From positions 310,001-374,000 of the forward strand of contig NZ_JAVDDT010000001.1 of the NCBI RefSeq assembly GCF_030848495.1: a DNA stretch of 64,000 nt. The letters run 5' to 3'. Shown piece by piece: positions 1 to 10,509 of the stretch; position 1 is the first letter of the stretch, and each line of letters starts with the position of its first letter. A model generated the notes under the pieces. It was not told the origin of the DNA. It made no database searches and saw only the letters and a program-made list of their open reading frames with translations. A program made the position numbers and the translations under genes. This stretch comes from Natronospira bacteriovora. GTDB taxonomy: Bacteria; Pseudomonadota; Gammaproteobacteria; Natronospirales; Natronospiraceae.

Positions 1-294
1 CTCCGCCAGGGCCACGCAGCAGGGGCCGGTCCGGCCCTGGTGGGCGCAGGGCTCCAGGGTCACATAGGCAGTCGCCCCCCTGGCCCGATCACCGGCTGCC
101 GCCAGGGCATGAACCTCGGCATGGGCTTCGCCCGGTCGCTCGTGCCAGCCTTCACCCACGACTTCACCGTCGCGGACAATGACGCAGCCCACCCGGGGAT
201 TGGGATCGGTACTGAATCGCCCCCGCGCCGCCAGCGACAGGGCACGACGCATGTGGCGCAGGTCATCGGCTGTAAAGACCTGATTATCAGTCAC
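1..294 (-). CDS. ribD: Riboflavin biosynthesis deaminase/reductase RibD, N-terminal part (runs off window)
   Basis: RibD deaminates the pyrimidine intermediate of riboflavin synthesis with its N-terminal zinc deaminase domain and reduces the product with its C-terminal domain. Only the first 98 codons are present. They contain the deaminase signatures HAEVHAL and [14 protein letters not shown], which supply the zinc ligands. The start is a GTG at 294 whose bases overlap the nrdR stop (GTGA), implying translational coupling. No ATG lies near the expected N-terminus except an internal Met 14 codons in. The nrdR-ribD order is typical of gammaproteobacteria. The family call is firm; the reductase half cannot be seen. 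Confidence 0.93.
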   Translation of the reverse strand, partial: MTDNQVFTADDLRHMRRALSLAARGRFSTDPNPRVGCVIVRDGEVVGEGWHERPGEAHAEVHALAAAGDRARGATAYVTLEPCAHQGRTGPCCVALAE

Positions 295-818
295 TTCTTG
301 CGCCTTCGGCCCTTGCCGTCGGCCTCGGGCAGGAGGGTCATCTGCTGACGTTTCAACGCCGGATCCGGCGTTGAGCGCAGACGCCGGATTTCCTCGCTGA
401 AGGCATCCACATCCTGGAAGCTGCGATAGACCGAGGCAAAGCGCACATAGGCGACTTCGTCCAGGGCGCGCAGCTCTTCCATCACCCACTCACCGATCTG
501 GCGGGAAGCCACCTCCCGCTCACCGGTGGCCCGGATGTTCTGCATGATGCGGGCCAGGCCGGCGTCCACCGCCTCGGTGTCCACCGGGCGCTTTTCCAGT
601 GCCCGGGTGATGCCCGCCCGCAGCTTTTCCTCGTCGAACGGCACCCGGGAGCCGTCCTGCTTGACCACCCTCGGCATGACCAGCTCGGCCGACTCGAAGG
701 TGGTGAAGCGCTCTCCGCAGCGGGCGCATTCCCGGCGACGCCGCACCTGACTGCCCTCCCCGGCCAGGCGGGAATCGATGACCCGGGTGTCGTCGTGACT
801 GCAGAAGGGACAGTGCAT
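291..818 (-). CDS. nrdR: Transcriptional repressor NrdR
   Basis: NrdR is a nucleotide-sensing repressor of ribonucleotide reductase genes. The 175-residue product opens with a zinc ribbon ([10 protein letters not shown], then CARCGERF near residue 31), followed by an ATP-cone domain at about residues 49-139 ([19 protein letters not shown]). Length is slightly above the usual 150-160 because of a basic tail ending GKGRRRKK. It starts 18 bp after the glyA stop and overlaps ribD by 4 bp, so glyA-nrdR-ribD probably form one operon. The Shine-Dalgarno sequence before the ATG is poor, which suggests coupling to glyA. No NrdR boxes were found in this window. Confidence 0.96.
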   Translation of the reverse strand: MHCPFCSHDDTRVIDSRLAGEGSQVRRRRECARCGERFTTFESAELVMPRVVKQDGSRVPFDEEKLRAGITRALEKRPVDTEAVDAGLARIMQNIRATGEREVASRQIGEWVMEELRALDEVAYVRFASVYRSFQDVDAFSEEIRRLRSTPDPALKRQQMTLLPEADGKGRRRKK

Positions 819-836
819 GGGACGCCCGGTCTCGGA

Positions 837-2102
837 TCAGGCCCCGCCGTCGCCGTAGACGGGGAAACGGGCGCACAGCTCGGTGACTTCCTGGCGCACG
901 GCCTCGATGCGTTTCTCGTCTTCCACATCGTCCAGGATCCGCGAAATCCAGGCGGCGAGCTGCTTCATTTCCGTCTCGCCCATGCCACGGGTGGTCACCG
1001 CCGGCGTACCGATGCGCAGGCCACTGGTCACGAAGGGCGAACGCGGATCGTTGGGCACGGTGTTCTTGTTCACCGTAATGTGGGCGCGTCCCAGCGCAGC
1101 GTCCGCGTCCTTGCCGCTGATGCCCTTGTCGATGAGGTCGAGCAGGAAGAGGTGGTTGTCCGTGCCGCCGGAGACGATCTTGTGGCCCTGCCCGGCCAGG
1201 CTGTCGGCCAGGGTGCGGGCGTTGTTCAGTACCTGCTGCTGGTAGGTTTTGAACTCTGGCTGCAGGGCCTCCAGGAAGGCCACCGCCTTGGCGGCAATCA
1301 CATGCATGAAGGGCCCGCCCTGGGTGCCGGGGAAGATCAGGGACTGCAGCTTCTTGGTGATTTCCTCGTTTTCGCGCGCCAGGATGATGCCACCGCGCGG
1401 GCCGCGCAGGGTCTTGTGAGTGGTGCTGGTGACCACGTCCGCATAGGGCACGGGATTGGGGTACAGGCCGGCCGCCACGAGACCCGAGACATGGGCCATG
1501 TCCACCACCAGGTAGGCGCCCACACTGTCGGCGATGTCACGGAAACGGGCCCAGTCCATGATCCGGGAATAGGCGGAGAAGCCGGCCACGATGACCTTGG
1601 GCTTCTGCTTTTTGGCCAGCTCGGCCACCTGCTCGTAATCCACTTCACCGGTCGCGGGGTCAAGGCCGTACTGCTCCACCTGGAACAGCTTGCCGGAGAA
1701 GTTGGGCTTGGCACCGTGGGTAAGGTGGCCGCCGTGATCCAGACTCATGCCCAGCAGACCGTCCCCCGGCTTCATCAGGGCCAGATAGGCGGCGGCGTTG
1801 GCCTGGGAGCCCGAATGGGGCTGCACATTGGCGTAATCGGCGCCGAACAGCTTCTTGACCCGTTCAATGGCCAGGTTCTCGGCCACGTCCACATGCTCGC
1901 AGCCACCGTAATAGCGCTTGCCCGGATAGCCTTCGGCGTACTTGTTGGTCAGCACCGAACCCTGGGCCGCCATGACCCGCGGACTGGTGTAGTTCTCGGA
2001 GGCAATCAGCTCGATGTGTGCTTCCTGACGGCGGCGCTCGGCCTCCATCGCCTGGTGCAGCTCGGCATCGAATCCGGCAATCGTCATGTCGTTGCTGAAC
2101 AT
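837..2102 (-). CDS. glyA: Serine hydroxymethyltransferase
   Basis: GlyA interconverts serine and glycine with tetrahydrofolate, using PLP in the cytosol; it is the main source of one-carbon units. The 421-residue protein has the usual length and shows [15 protein letters not shown] near the N-terminus, [15 protein letters not shown], and the PLP-lysine motif [14 protein letters not shown] longer frame begins at 2147, but the ATG at 2102 ([11 protein letters not shown]) has AGGGGA 8 bp upstream and matches family N-termini, so it is preferred. It is the first gene of a probable glyA-nrdR-ribD operon. Its upstream region holds the inverted tandem-repeat element at 2207-2496. Confidence 0.97.
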   Translation of the reverse strand: MFSNDMTIAGFDAELHQAMEAERRRQEAHIELIASENYTSPRVMAAQGSVLTNKYAEGYPGKRYYGGCEHVDVAENLAIERVKKLFGADYANVQPHSGSQANAAAYLALMKPGDGLLGMSLDHGGHLTHGAKPNFSGKLFQVEQYGLDPATGEVDYEQVAELAKKQKPKVIVAGFSAYSRIMDWARFRDIADSVGAYLVVDMAHVSGLVAAGLYPNPVPYADVVTSTTHKTLRGPRGGIILARENEEITKKLQSLIFPGTQGGPFMHVIAAKAVAFLEALQPEFKTYQQQVLNNARTLADSLAGQGHKIVSGGTDNHLFLLDLIDKGISGKDADAALGRAHITVNKNTVPNDPRSPFVTSGLRIGTPAVTTRGMGETEMKQLAAWISRILDDVEDEKRIEAVRQEVTELCARFPVYGDGGA

Positions 2103-2206
2103 GGGGCGATCCCCTGTCTGGTCTGGGCGTGAACGGAAAAGGGGCATTGTAACCGACCCACCGCCCCAGCCCCAGAGGCGGCGGGCAAATGGGCTGTTAA
2201 TTCAAA

Positions 2207-2496
2207 GGCGCCGCGAAATGGACGCGAAATGAACGCAAAATATTCAAATAGCCACAGATGAACACAGATAAACACAGATGAATGCGAAAATGCCGGCCAG
2301 GCTGCCCTGGCGGCCCCGTGTGGCGCAGCGGGATATCCGCCATTCAATAGTGGTTGAAATCAGAGGTTTTGAAGCAAATCCTTTCCGAAGCCGCACGGCC
2401 GTCCACCAGGCACGGCCCCACATCTGTGTCCATCTGTGTTCATCTGTGGCTGATTATTTTTTATTTCGCGTGCATTTTGCGTCCATTTCGCGGCGC
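2207..2496. repeat. Inverted element with 10-bp tandem-unit arms (copy 1)
   Basis: Two arms, 2207-2280 and 2421-2496, are imperfect reverse complements. Each has an outer block of GCGCCGCGAAATGGACGC type and an inner block of three 10-bp units related to CACAGATGAA. The spacer is about 140 bp with no credible gene. Arm 2 ends 8 bp from the stop of the HDAC-fold gene. The 401 bp gap 2103-2503 otherwise holds only the glyA leader. A second copy lies at 10510-10834. Confidence 0.9.
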
Positions 2497-2503
2497 TTTT
2501 TTC

Positions 2504-3475
2504 TCATTTCACGCTGTCAATGAGGGCTTCGAGGACGGCGTTCCAGGCGAGGCCGATGTTCTTGCGGTTGTAGCCGCCGCCACCTGTGGCGAGCAGGCGG
2601 CCGTCGGCGTGGCGGTCGGCGATGCTGGCCAGGCTCAGGGTGGCTTCGCGGTGGGGCTGGTCGGAGTAGCGCAGGTGGGTGATGGGGTCACCCATGAGGG
2701 GGTCGGCACCACACTGCAGGATGATGAACTCCGGCCGGTGGCGTTCCAGGAAATCCTCGACCTCGCCCCAGACCTCGAAGAATTCCCGGTCACCGGCACC
2801 GGGCGTCAGGGGAATATTCAGCTTGGTGCCCGCGGCCGGGCCGTCACCGGTCTCCTCGGCGGCGCCGGTTCCGGGGAAGAGAAATCGGCCGTCTTCATGG
2901 ATGTCGGCGAAGATCAGGCCGGGGTCATCGGCAAAACCGAAATACACGCCGTCCCCGTGATGGGCATCAATGTCCACGTAGGCCACCCGTTCCAGCCCGT
3001 ACTGCCGGCGGACATGCTCGACCACCACGCCGCAGTCATTGAATACGCAGAACCCCGAGGCCGTCTCCCGTCCCGCATGGTGCAGGCCGGCAATGGGCTG
3101 GAAGGCGCGGCGGCATTCCCCGTGCATGATGGCATCGGCAGCGGCCACAGCCGTGCCCACCACCGTCAGGGCGGCCTCGTAGGTTCCGGACTCGGCGGGG
3201 GTGTCGCCCCCGTCCAGATAGCCACTGCCTTCACGGCAGCGGCTCTCCACGAACTCGACGTATTCCGGTGTATGGAAGAGACGGGCCTGGAAAGCATCCC
3301 CCATGACCGGCTCGACACAGCTCACCCGCTCGAGCAGGTCCCGCTCACGAGCGACGGACAGAAAAGCCTCCTGCCGATCCCGTCCAAAGGGGTGACCATC
3401 CGAGAAGCCGTAGCGAGCCAGGGCATCGCCAACATGGAGTTGAACCGCTTGCCGGGCTTTGGAATCCGTCATCAT
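2504..3475 (-). CDS. Histone-deacetylase-fold hydrolase (AcuC/acetylpolyamine amidohydrolase-like)
   Basis: This belongs to the zinc-dependent deacetylase family that includes bacterial acetoin-utilisation AcuC-like proteins and acetylpolyamine amidohydrolases. Visible motifs are the active-site GLHHAGRETASGFCVFND, the zinc-binding VDIDAHHGDGV, and QCGADPLMGDP followed by LLATGGGGYN. The 323-residue length fits. The start is the first of two adjacent ATGs at 3475; AGGAG lies 7 bp upstream, whereas the longer open frame to 3580 has no such support. It is transcribed alone, away from the rim cassette that starts 123 bp further on. The true substrate cannot be read from the sequence; an acetyl-lysine or acetylpolyamine role is family knowledge. 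Confidence 0.88.
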   Translation of the reverse strand: MMTDSKARQAVQLHVGDALARYGFSDGHPFGRDRQEAFLSVARERDLLERVSCVEPVMGDAFQARLFHTPEYVEFVESRCREGSGYLDGGDTPAESGTYEAALTVVGTAVAAADAIMHGECRRAFQPIAGLHHAGRETASGFCVFNDCGVVVEHVRRQYGLERVAYVDIDAHHGDGVYFGFADDPGLIFADIHEDGRFLFPGTGAAEETGDGPAAGTKLNIPLTPGAGDREFFEVWGEVEDFLERHRPEFIILQCGADPLMGDPITHLRYSDQPHREATLSLASIADRHADGRLLATGGGGYNRKNIGLAWNAVLEALIDSVK

Positions 3476-3597
3476 GCTGCTCCTGTTGAGGCCGTTGCGC
3501 TGTATGATGCCCCTGCGCGAGTGGTTCCACCGGCAGGGGCTGGCCAGTATAGTGGGGGGCTTCCGGCCCTGACCAGACAAGGGTCGCCAGGACGTGC

Positions 3598-4116
3598 ATG
3601 CAGAATCGGGAGATTGGCCGCGTGAGTAATGATCGGGGCAATAAGAATGATCTGCTGATGGTGGGCTGGCGGGAATGGGTTGCCTTGCCGGAATTGGGGC
3701 TGAATCGCATCAAGGCCAAGGTCGATACCGGTGCCCGCACCTCCTGTCTGCATGCCTTCGACCTGTCAACGTTCGAGCGGGACGGCCGAACCTGGGTGCG
3801 ATTTGGCATGCACCCCCTGCAGCAGAGCACCGATAAGGAAATCTACTGTGAAGCGATGGTGGTGGATCAGCGCCCGGTCACGGACTCCGGCGGCCATCGC
3901 GAGGATCGCTTCGTCATTCAGACGCCGATCATGCTGGGTGGCCAGATCTGGCCCGTGGAAGTGACGCTGACCGGACGGGACAACATGCGCTTTCGCATGC
4001 TGCTTGGCCGCACCGCCATGCAAGGTCGCATGACCGTCGATCCGGCCCGCTCCTTCCTGACCGGCGACATCGAGACCCGGGCCGACCCGGAAGAAGAAAT
4101 CGTGGAAGAAGACTGA
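3598..4116 (+). CDS. Retropepsin-like protease, RimB/ATP-dependent zinc protease family
   Basis: A 172-residue protein of the family annotated as ATP-dependent zinc protease, now regarded as retropepsin-like. The key motif is [15 protein letters not shown], with the DTGA of aspartic proteases, and the later [21 protein letters not shown]. It precedes rimK by 33 bp and then an AstE-like deacylase, a trio conserved in gammaproteobacteria; in Pseudomonas the comparable RimB is reported to act on the RimK pathway. The start is uncertain: ATG 3598 has AGGA 5 bp upstream, and an in-frame GTG at 3622 has GGGAG 9 bp upstream. It has no signal peptide, so it is probably cytosolic. The C-terminus is acidic (EEEIVEED). 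Confidence 0.85.
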   Translation: MQNREIGRVSNDRGNKNDLLMVGWREWVALPELGLNRIKAKVDTGARTSCLHAFDLSTFERDGRTWVRFGMHPLQQSTDKEIYCEAMVVDQRPVTDSGGHREDRFVIQTPIMLGGQIWPVEVTLTGRDNMRFRMLLGRTAMQGRMTVDPARSFLTGDIETRADPEEEIVEED

Positions 4117-4149
4117 ACCCACTCCAGACATAAAGAAGAAAGCACACTC

Positions 4150-5055
4150 ATGAAGATAGGTCTGCTCTCACGCAATTCGAAACTGTATTCCTCGCGCCGC
4201 CTGGTGGAAGCGGCGCGTGAACGGGGACATGAAATCCGGGTCGTGGATCCACTGCGTTGCTACATGAGCATCGCTGGCCATAACCCGGAGATTCACTACA
4301 AGGGCGCCAAGCTGGATCCGGTGGACGCGGTAATTCCGCGCATCGGGGCATCCATCACCTTCTACGGCACGGCCGTGCTGCGCCAGTTCGAGATGATGGG
4401 CGTCTTCCCGCTGAATGAATCCGTCGCCATCAGCCGCTCCCGCGACAAACTGCGTTCCCTGCAACTGCTTTCTCGACGGGGCATCGGCATGCCGGTGACC
4501 GGCTTTGCCCATTCCCCGGACGATACCCAGGATCTGTTGCAGCTGGTGGGTGGCCACCCGGTGGTGATCAAGCTGACCGAAGGCACCCAGGGTGTAGGGG
4601 TGGTGCTGGCCGAAACCCGCAAGGCGGCGGAATCGGTCATTGACGCCTTCCGCGGGCTCAATGCCCACTTTTTGGTGCAGGAGTTCATCAAGGAAGCCGG
4701 CGGCGCGGACATTCGCTGCTTCGTCATCGGCAACAAGGTGGTGGCTTCCATGAAGCGCCAGGCGAAGGAAGGGGAGTTTCGTTCCAACCTGCACCGTGGT
4801 GGGCAGGCGGAACTGATCAAGATCACCCCCGAGGAACGCTCCACCGCCGTGCGGGCGGCCCGCATCATGGGCCTCAACGTGGCCGGCGTGGACCTGCTGC
4901 GTTCCAATCATGGCCCGGTGGTGATGGAAGTGAATTCCTCGCCTGGCCTGGAAGGCATCGAGCGGGCCACCGGAAAGGATATTGCCACCAAGATCATCGA
5001 GTTCATGGAAAAGACCGCCAAGGCCGGCAAGACCAAAACCCGGGGCCGGGGCTGA
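4150..5055 (+). CDS. rimK: ATP-grasp glutamate ligase RimK
   Basis: RimK adds glutamate residues to the C-terminus of ribosomal protein S6 and can make poly-glutamate. The 301-residue product starts MKIGLLSRN and carries an ATP-grasp core: [20 protein letters not shown] (lysine plus glycine-rich loop) at about residues 135-155, [18 protein letters not shown], and the metal-binding [14 protein letters not shown] near residue 258. Length matches the E. coli enzyme (300). It sits between the RimB-like protease and the AstE-like deacylase, all in one direction with 33-34 bp gaps, so an operon is likely. The short basic tail ends KTKTRGRG. Confidence 0.95.
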   Translation: MKIGLLSRNSKLYSSRRLVEAARERGHEIRVVDPLRCYMSIAGHNPEIHYKGAKLDPVDAVIPRIGASITFYGTAVLRQFEMMGVFPLNESVAISRSRDKLRSLQLLSRRGIGMPVTGFAHSPDDTQDLLQLVGGHPVVIKLTEGTQGVGVVLAETRKAAESVIDAFRGLNAHFLVQEFIKEAGGADIRCFVIGNKVVASMKRQAKEGEFRSNLHRGGQAELIKITPEERSTAVRAARIMGLNVAGVDLLRSNHGPVVMEVNSSPGLEGIERATGKDIATKIIEFMEKTAKAGKTKTRGRG

Positions 5056-5089
5056 CAGGCAAGGCGACCGCTGCAACGAGGATCAGCGC

Positions 5090-6133
5090 ATGGCCAGAGA
5101 ATCGATTCGGATCGGGGGCAAGGACGTTGCCCCCGGCCATCGCCAGACCATCAACGTGCCGCTGGGCCATCTCTATACCCACAACCCCATCACCATGCCC
5201 GTACACGTGGTACACGGCCGCCGCAGCGGCCCGGTGCTGTTCGTCAGCGCCGCCGTGCACGGTGACGAACTCAACGGCATCGAGATCATCCGCCGGGTGC
5301 TGCTGCGTAAGAACCTGCAGCGCCTGCGTGGCACCCTGATCGCCGTACCGATCGTCAACGTGATGGGCGTGCTGCACATGTCACGCTACCTGCCCGACCG
5401 GCGAGACCTGAACCGCAACTTTCCCGGCAGCACATCCGGCTCCCTGGCCGCCCGTCAGGCCCACATCTTCATGCGCGAGATTGTCTCCAAGGCCAACTAC
5501 GGCATCGACCTGCACACTGCCGCCATCCATCGCTCCAACCTGCCTCAGATCCGGGCCGACCTGGACGACCCGGAGGTGCAGGAACTGGCCGAAGCTTTTG
5601 GCGCGCCGGTGATGATGAGCTCGGACCTGCGGGAAGGCTCTCTGCGTGAACAGGCATCAGCCAAGGGCATCAAGACCCTGCTCTACGAGGCCGGCGAGGC
5701 GCTGCGGTTCGATGAAGTCTGCATTCGCGCCGGCGAACGCGGCGTGATCAACGTCATGCGCAAGCTGGGCATGCTTCCCGCTTCCCGCAGCCGCAAGCCC
5801 AGGAAGGAACCCGTCATGGCACGCTCCAGCCTCTGGGTTCGCGCCCCAGCCAGTGGCATCGTGCGCATGAACGTCGCCCTGGGGGCCCACGTCAAGAAAG
5901 ACCAGTATCTGGGGCGTATCGCCGACCCCTTTGGCGAAAGCGAAACGGCCATCCGCTCGCCCGCATCCGGTGTCATCATCGGACGATCGGAACTGCCGCT
6001 GGCCTATGAAGGCGAAGCCCTGTTCCACGTTGCCCGCTTCGAAAGCGCGAAGGAAGCGGCTGCCAGCGTGGAAGCCTTCCAGAACACCTGGGACCCGGAC
6101 GCGAATGAGTATGGGGAACCACCGATTCGGTAG
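5090..6133 (+). CDS. Succinylglutamate desuccinylase/aspartoacylase family protein
   Basis: A 347-residue zinc carboxypeptidase-like deacylase. Zinc ligands are visible in AAVHGDELNGIEI and DLHTAAIHR. The last 70 residues form a separate beta domain (RAPASGIVRMNVALGAHVKK, then PASGVIIG) resembling a barrel-sandwich fold. The ATG at 5090 has GAGGA 7 bp upstream; a longer frame from 4982 overlaps rimK and is rejected. There is no ast operon nearby, so a role in arginine catabolism is unlikely. The fixed position after rimK suggests removal or trimming of glutamyl or N-acyl-amino-acid groups, but that is inference. A hairpin at 6135 probably ends the operon. Confidence 0.88.
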   Translation: MARESIRIGGKDVAPGHRQTINVPLGHLYTHNPITMPVHVVHGRRSGPVLFVSAAVHGDELNGIEIIRRVLLRKNLQRLRGTLIAVPIVNVMGVLHMSRYLPDRRDLNRNFPGSTSGSLAARQAHIFMREIVSKANYGIDLHTAAIHRSNLPQIRADLDDPEVQELAEAFGAPVMMSSDLREGSLREQASAKGIKTLLYEAGEALRFDEVCIRAGERGVINVMRKLGMLPASRSRKPRKEPVMARSSLWVRAPASGIVRMNVALGAHVKKDQYLGRIADPFGESETAIRSPASGVIIGRSELPLAYEGEALFHVARFESAKEAAASVEAFQNTWDPDANEYGEPPIR

Positions 6134-6134
6134 G

Positions 6135-6168
6135 GCCTTTTTCAGGCCCGGTGAGGCCTGAAAAGGCC
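6135..6168 (+). terminator. Hairpin after the rim cassette
   Basis: The segment pairs GGCCTTTTTCAGGCC with GGCCTGAAAAGGCC around a short loop, directly after the deacylase stop codon. There is no long T-run after it, so termination strength is uncertain. It abuts the 7-bp-unit repeat that begins at 6169. Confidence 0.55.
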
Positions 6169-6316
6169 AGCTACAAGCTACAAGCTACAAGCTGCAAGCT
6201 GGCCCTGCCCGTTTGGCACCTGGTGCTTATCGCTCCACTCTCAGCCAGCTCCCGGGCTGGTAAAGACAAATGGCCATAATCTGGCGCGGCCAGCTTGTGG
6301 CTTGGAGCTTGTAGCT
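6169..6316. repeat. Inverted element with 7-bp tandem-unit arms (AGCTACA family)
   Basis: Arm 1 (6169-6204) is AGCTACA three times, AGCTGCA once, then AGCTGGCC. Arm 2 (6288-6316) is the reverse-complement type: GGCCAGCT followed by TGTGGCT, TGGAGCT and TGTAGCT. The spacer is 83 bp. The ettA leader follows directly. No gene is visible inside. Confidence 0.88.
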
Positions 6317-6379
6317 GAATTCCTAGTCCGGGATAATCCGCATCCAATAACCATTTCCCCCACTTTTCTGGCGAGAACC

Positions 6380-8047
<1,668 letters not shown>

Positions 8048-8091
8048 ACGGCGACATCCATTCTCGGAGGGAGACGGAAGCGGAGACCAGA

Positions 8092-8601
8092 ATGATGAAG
8101 ACACATCTGTCGTTTTGCGTGGCTGCCCTTCTGCTGACTGTGGCGACGCCTGCCATGGCCTTCTTTGGCGATGCTGACGGCGACCGCTATTACGTGGCCA
8201 AGGGCAGCAGTATCGAGTTGGACGCTGATGACAGCGCCAACGCCACCAGTGTCGCCTTTGCCTTTGGCCAATACCTGGGGGATCGCAAGGTGGCAGCTTC
8301 GGAGTCGGAGATCGGCATCACCGTCTCAAATGGACGAGTTCGCAGCGGCAGCTTCCTCGGTGAAAGCAATACCGACTGGGAGCTGCTGCATCTGGGCAGC
8401 TTCGTCGCCTTCCAGAACCCGGGGCCGTTCAAGATCAAGGGTAAACTGGGCTTCGCCTTCACCCAGCTGGACGTGGGTGGCCGGAGCGAACAGGACTTTG
8501 GCGCCGCCTATGGCGTGGGCGGCGTGTTCGGCCCGGTGGAAGTGGAACTGACCCAGCTGGGCAGTGACTTTACCCAGTTTTCGGTGGGCTTTCGCTTCTA
8601 G
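8092..8601 (+). CDS. Small outer-membrane beta-barrel-like protein, function unknown
   Basis: The 169-residue product begins with a clear signal peptide (MMKTHLSFCVAALLLTVATP, cleavage near AMA-FF). The mature part alternates polar and hydrophobic residues in short strands (KIKGKLGFAFTQLDVGG, AAYGVGGVFGPVEVELTQLG) and ends FSVGFRF, the terminal aromatic signature of outer-membrane barrels. The size suits an eight-stranded barrel such as an OmpW/OmpX-sized protein, but no specific family is recognised. It follows ettA by 44 bp on the same strand and may be co-transcribed. The gene ends 40 bp before a hexamer-arm inverted repeat. Confidence 0.72.
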   Translation: MMKTHLSFCVAALLLTVATPAMAFFGDADGDRYYVAKGSSIELDADDSANATSVAFAFGQYLGDRKVAASESEIGITVSNGRVRSGSFLGESNTDWELLHLGSFVAFQNPGPFKIKGKLGFAFTQLDVGGRSEQDFGAAYGVGGVFGPVEVELTQLGSDFTQFSVGFRF

Positions 8602-8640
8602 CACAAGGTCAATATCAGGCAGCGGCCTGTCTACTGCCTT

Positions 8641-8751
<111 letters not shown>

Positions 8752-8780
8752 AAATACCTCCACGGCAACGCCTTCCCGCC

Positions 8781-9518
8781 TTAATTCGAGGAAATGTATT
8801 TTTCCCGCCGGATGTTCTGGACCGGGAATCCCTGTTCCTTCAGTTTCATCGCGGCCAGGTCGATCATTTCCGGGTTGCCACAGAGATAGACGATGTCCCG
8901 ATCCGGGTTCGGCTTGATGCTGTCGATGTAATCCTGAACATAGCCCCGGTGCTCCCAGGGGGCGGCATCTTCGGGCAGCACACGACTGTAACAGGCATGA
9001 AAGCTGAAGCCCGGGTGGCGCTCGGCAACCGCCTGGAAATCCTCGCCATATAGCAGCTCTTCCCGCATGCGAACCCCCAGAAACAGCTCCACCTGGAAGT
9101 CCTCGAGATCAATACGCCGTTCCAGCTCGGGCAACATGGCGCGATAGGGTGTCACCCCGGTGCCGGTGCCAATCAGGACATAGCGGCAGGGGGAGTCGTC
9201 GCGAAGAATGAAACGACCGAAGGGCCCCACGGCGTCGACACCCTCCCCCGGCTCCATGGAAAACAGACGCTGGGTGGCACGACCTCCGTCCACATGGGTC
9301 ACGGCGATGCTGATGGCTCCGGAATCACCATCGGGAATGGTGGCGATGCTGTAACTGCGACGCAGCACATCCCCCTCGTGGGGCATGTGTAGCGTTACGA
9401 ACTGCCCGGGGATATAGTCGATGTCCTCGCCGTCCTCGCGCACGAAGGTGAGTTCACGCACCCGAGGGGTTACCATGCGGGCAGACTGAAGGATCAGCTT
9501 GAATTTTCGGATCGCCAT
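8781..9518 (-). CDS. fpr: Ferredoxin/flavodoxin-NADP+ reductase
   Basis: A 245-residue FAD enzyme moving electrons between NADPH and ferredoxin or flavodoxin. Visible motifs are the FAD-binding RRSYSIAT near residue 54, the NADP-binding IGTGTGVTPYRAMLPEL near residue 119, and YLCGNPEMIDL near the C-terminus. Length is close to E. coli Fpr (248). The ATG at 9518 has GGGAG 7 bp upstream. It is divergent from the lipoprotein methyltransferase gene with 117 bp between them. A wider reductase role (CDP-6-deoxy reductase-like) cannot be excluded from sequence alone. Confidence 0.88.
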   Translation of the reverse strand: MAIRKFKLILQSARMVTPRVRELTFVREDGEDIDYIPGQFVTLHMPHEGDVLRRSYSIATIPDGDSGAISIAVTHVDGGRATQRLFSMEPGEGVDAVGPFGRFILRDDSPCRYVLIGTGTGVTPYRAMLPELERRIDLEDFQVELFLGVRMREELLYGEDFQAVAERHPGFSFHACYSRVLPEDAAPWEHRGYVQDYIDSIKPNPDRDIVYLCGNPEMIDLAAMKLKEQGFPVQNIRREKYISSN

Positions 9519-9635
9519 TGCTGCGCTCCCGGCGCGATTTCTGGTGACAGACAGTGCCTCATACGGTCAATACCCCGGACAGGCACCTGAAGGCCGCTAT
9601 CCTAACAAAACACCGCCATGACGGAGGAATGAATC

Positions 9636-10502
9636 ATGACCGAGAGCCGATTTATCTGGCTGGCCACTGCCATGGCCGCCCTCCTGCTGGGCTGCGCCCC
9701 GACCCAGCCCGATCCCCGGGATCGGGAAGCCGTCCGCGATGCCATCGCCCAGGCGGCAGAGGGCGAATACCGCTCCGACGCCAACCGCGCCCGCAATCAG
9801 TACCGCAACCCGGTGGAGACCCTGGACTTCTTCGGCCTGGATCAGGACATGACCGTGGTCGAGCTTTGGCCGGGTGGCGGCTGGTATACCGAGATTCTGG
9901 CCCCGGTCATGGCCGATAACGGCAAACTGATCGCCGCCAACTTCGATCCGGACTCGGACGTGGACTACCAGGCGCGCATCGGCAAGGCCTACCTGGAACG
10001 GCTGGCGACGGAACCCGGAATCTTCGGCAAGGTGGAGACCGTTCCCTTCGATCCGCCGCGCAAGGCCCGCCTGGGTGAGCCCAACAGTGCCGACCTGGTG
10101 GTGAGCTTCCGCAGCCTGCATGGCTGGGTCAACGCCGGTGTCGCCGATGACGTCTTCCGGTCGGCCATGGAAGTCCTGCGCCCGGGTGGCCATTTCGGCA
10201 TCGTCCAGCATCGGGCTCCCAGCGGCGCCGATACCGAGGAATGGGCACGACAGGGTTACGTCCCGGAGGATTACGTCGTCCGCATTGCCCGCAATGCCGG
10301 CTTCCATCTGGCCGAAAGCAGCGAGATCAATGCCAACCCGCGCGACACCCGAGACCATGAATACGGCGTATGGACCCTGCCCCCCTCTTTCCGCGCCTGC
10401 CGCGACATCCGCGACGAGGCCGAGAAACAGAGCTGCATGGATCATTACCGGGCCATTGGCGAATCCGACCGCATGACCCTGTTGTTCGTCAAACCCGAAT
10501 GA
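9636..10502 (+). CDS. Predicted lipoprotein with class I methyltransferase fold (COG4798-like)
   Basis: The 288-residue product begins with a lipoprotein signal (hydrophobic stretch, then LLLGC lipobox at about residues 17-21). The mature part has a Rossmann-type methyltransferase core: motif I VVELWPGGGWYTEIL at about residues 69-83, followed by KLIAANFDPDS, SADLVVSFRSLHGW and VLRPGGHFGIVQHRA. The ATG has GGAGGA 7 bp upstream. A SAM-type fold behind a lipobox is odd because SAM is cytosolic; this combination is nevertheless found in the family. The substrate is unknown. Four cysteine residues are visible, including the lipobox one and CRDIRDEAEKQSC. Confidence 0.8.
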   Translation: MTESRFIWLATAMAALLLGCAPTQPDPRDREAVRDAIAQAAEGEYRSDANRARNQYRNPVETLDFFGLDQDMTVVELWPGGGWYTEILAPVMADNGKLIAANFDPDSDVDYQARIGKAYLERLATEPGIFGKVETVPFDPPRKARLGEPNSADLVVSFRSLHGWVNAGVADDVFRSAMEVLRPGGHFGIVQHRAPSGADTEEWARQGYVPEDYVVRIARNAGFHLAESSEINANPRDTRDHEYGVWTLPPSFRACRDIRDEAEKQSCMDHYRAIGESDRMTLLFVKPE

Positions 10503-10509
10503 GGGAAAA

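Noticed and set aside
795-2132. 445-codon open frame on the + strand
   Set aside because: It is antisense to glyA, whose product is certain. GC-rich third positions keep the opposite frame open.
2284-2420. Short frames in the spacer of the 10-bp-unit element
   Set aside because: No ribosome site, no domain, and the spacer is not conserved in copy 2.
5090-6133. AstE of arginine succinyltransferase pathway
   Set aside because: No astABCD genes adjacent; linkage to rimK is the conserved context.
6302-6379. Longer ettA start
   Set aside because: It would translate the repeat arm and leader; EttA homologues begin at [13 protein letters not shown] (6380).
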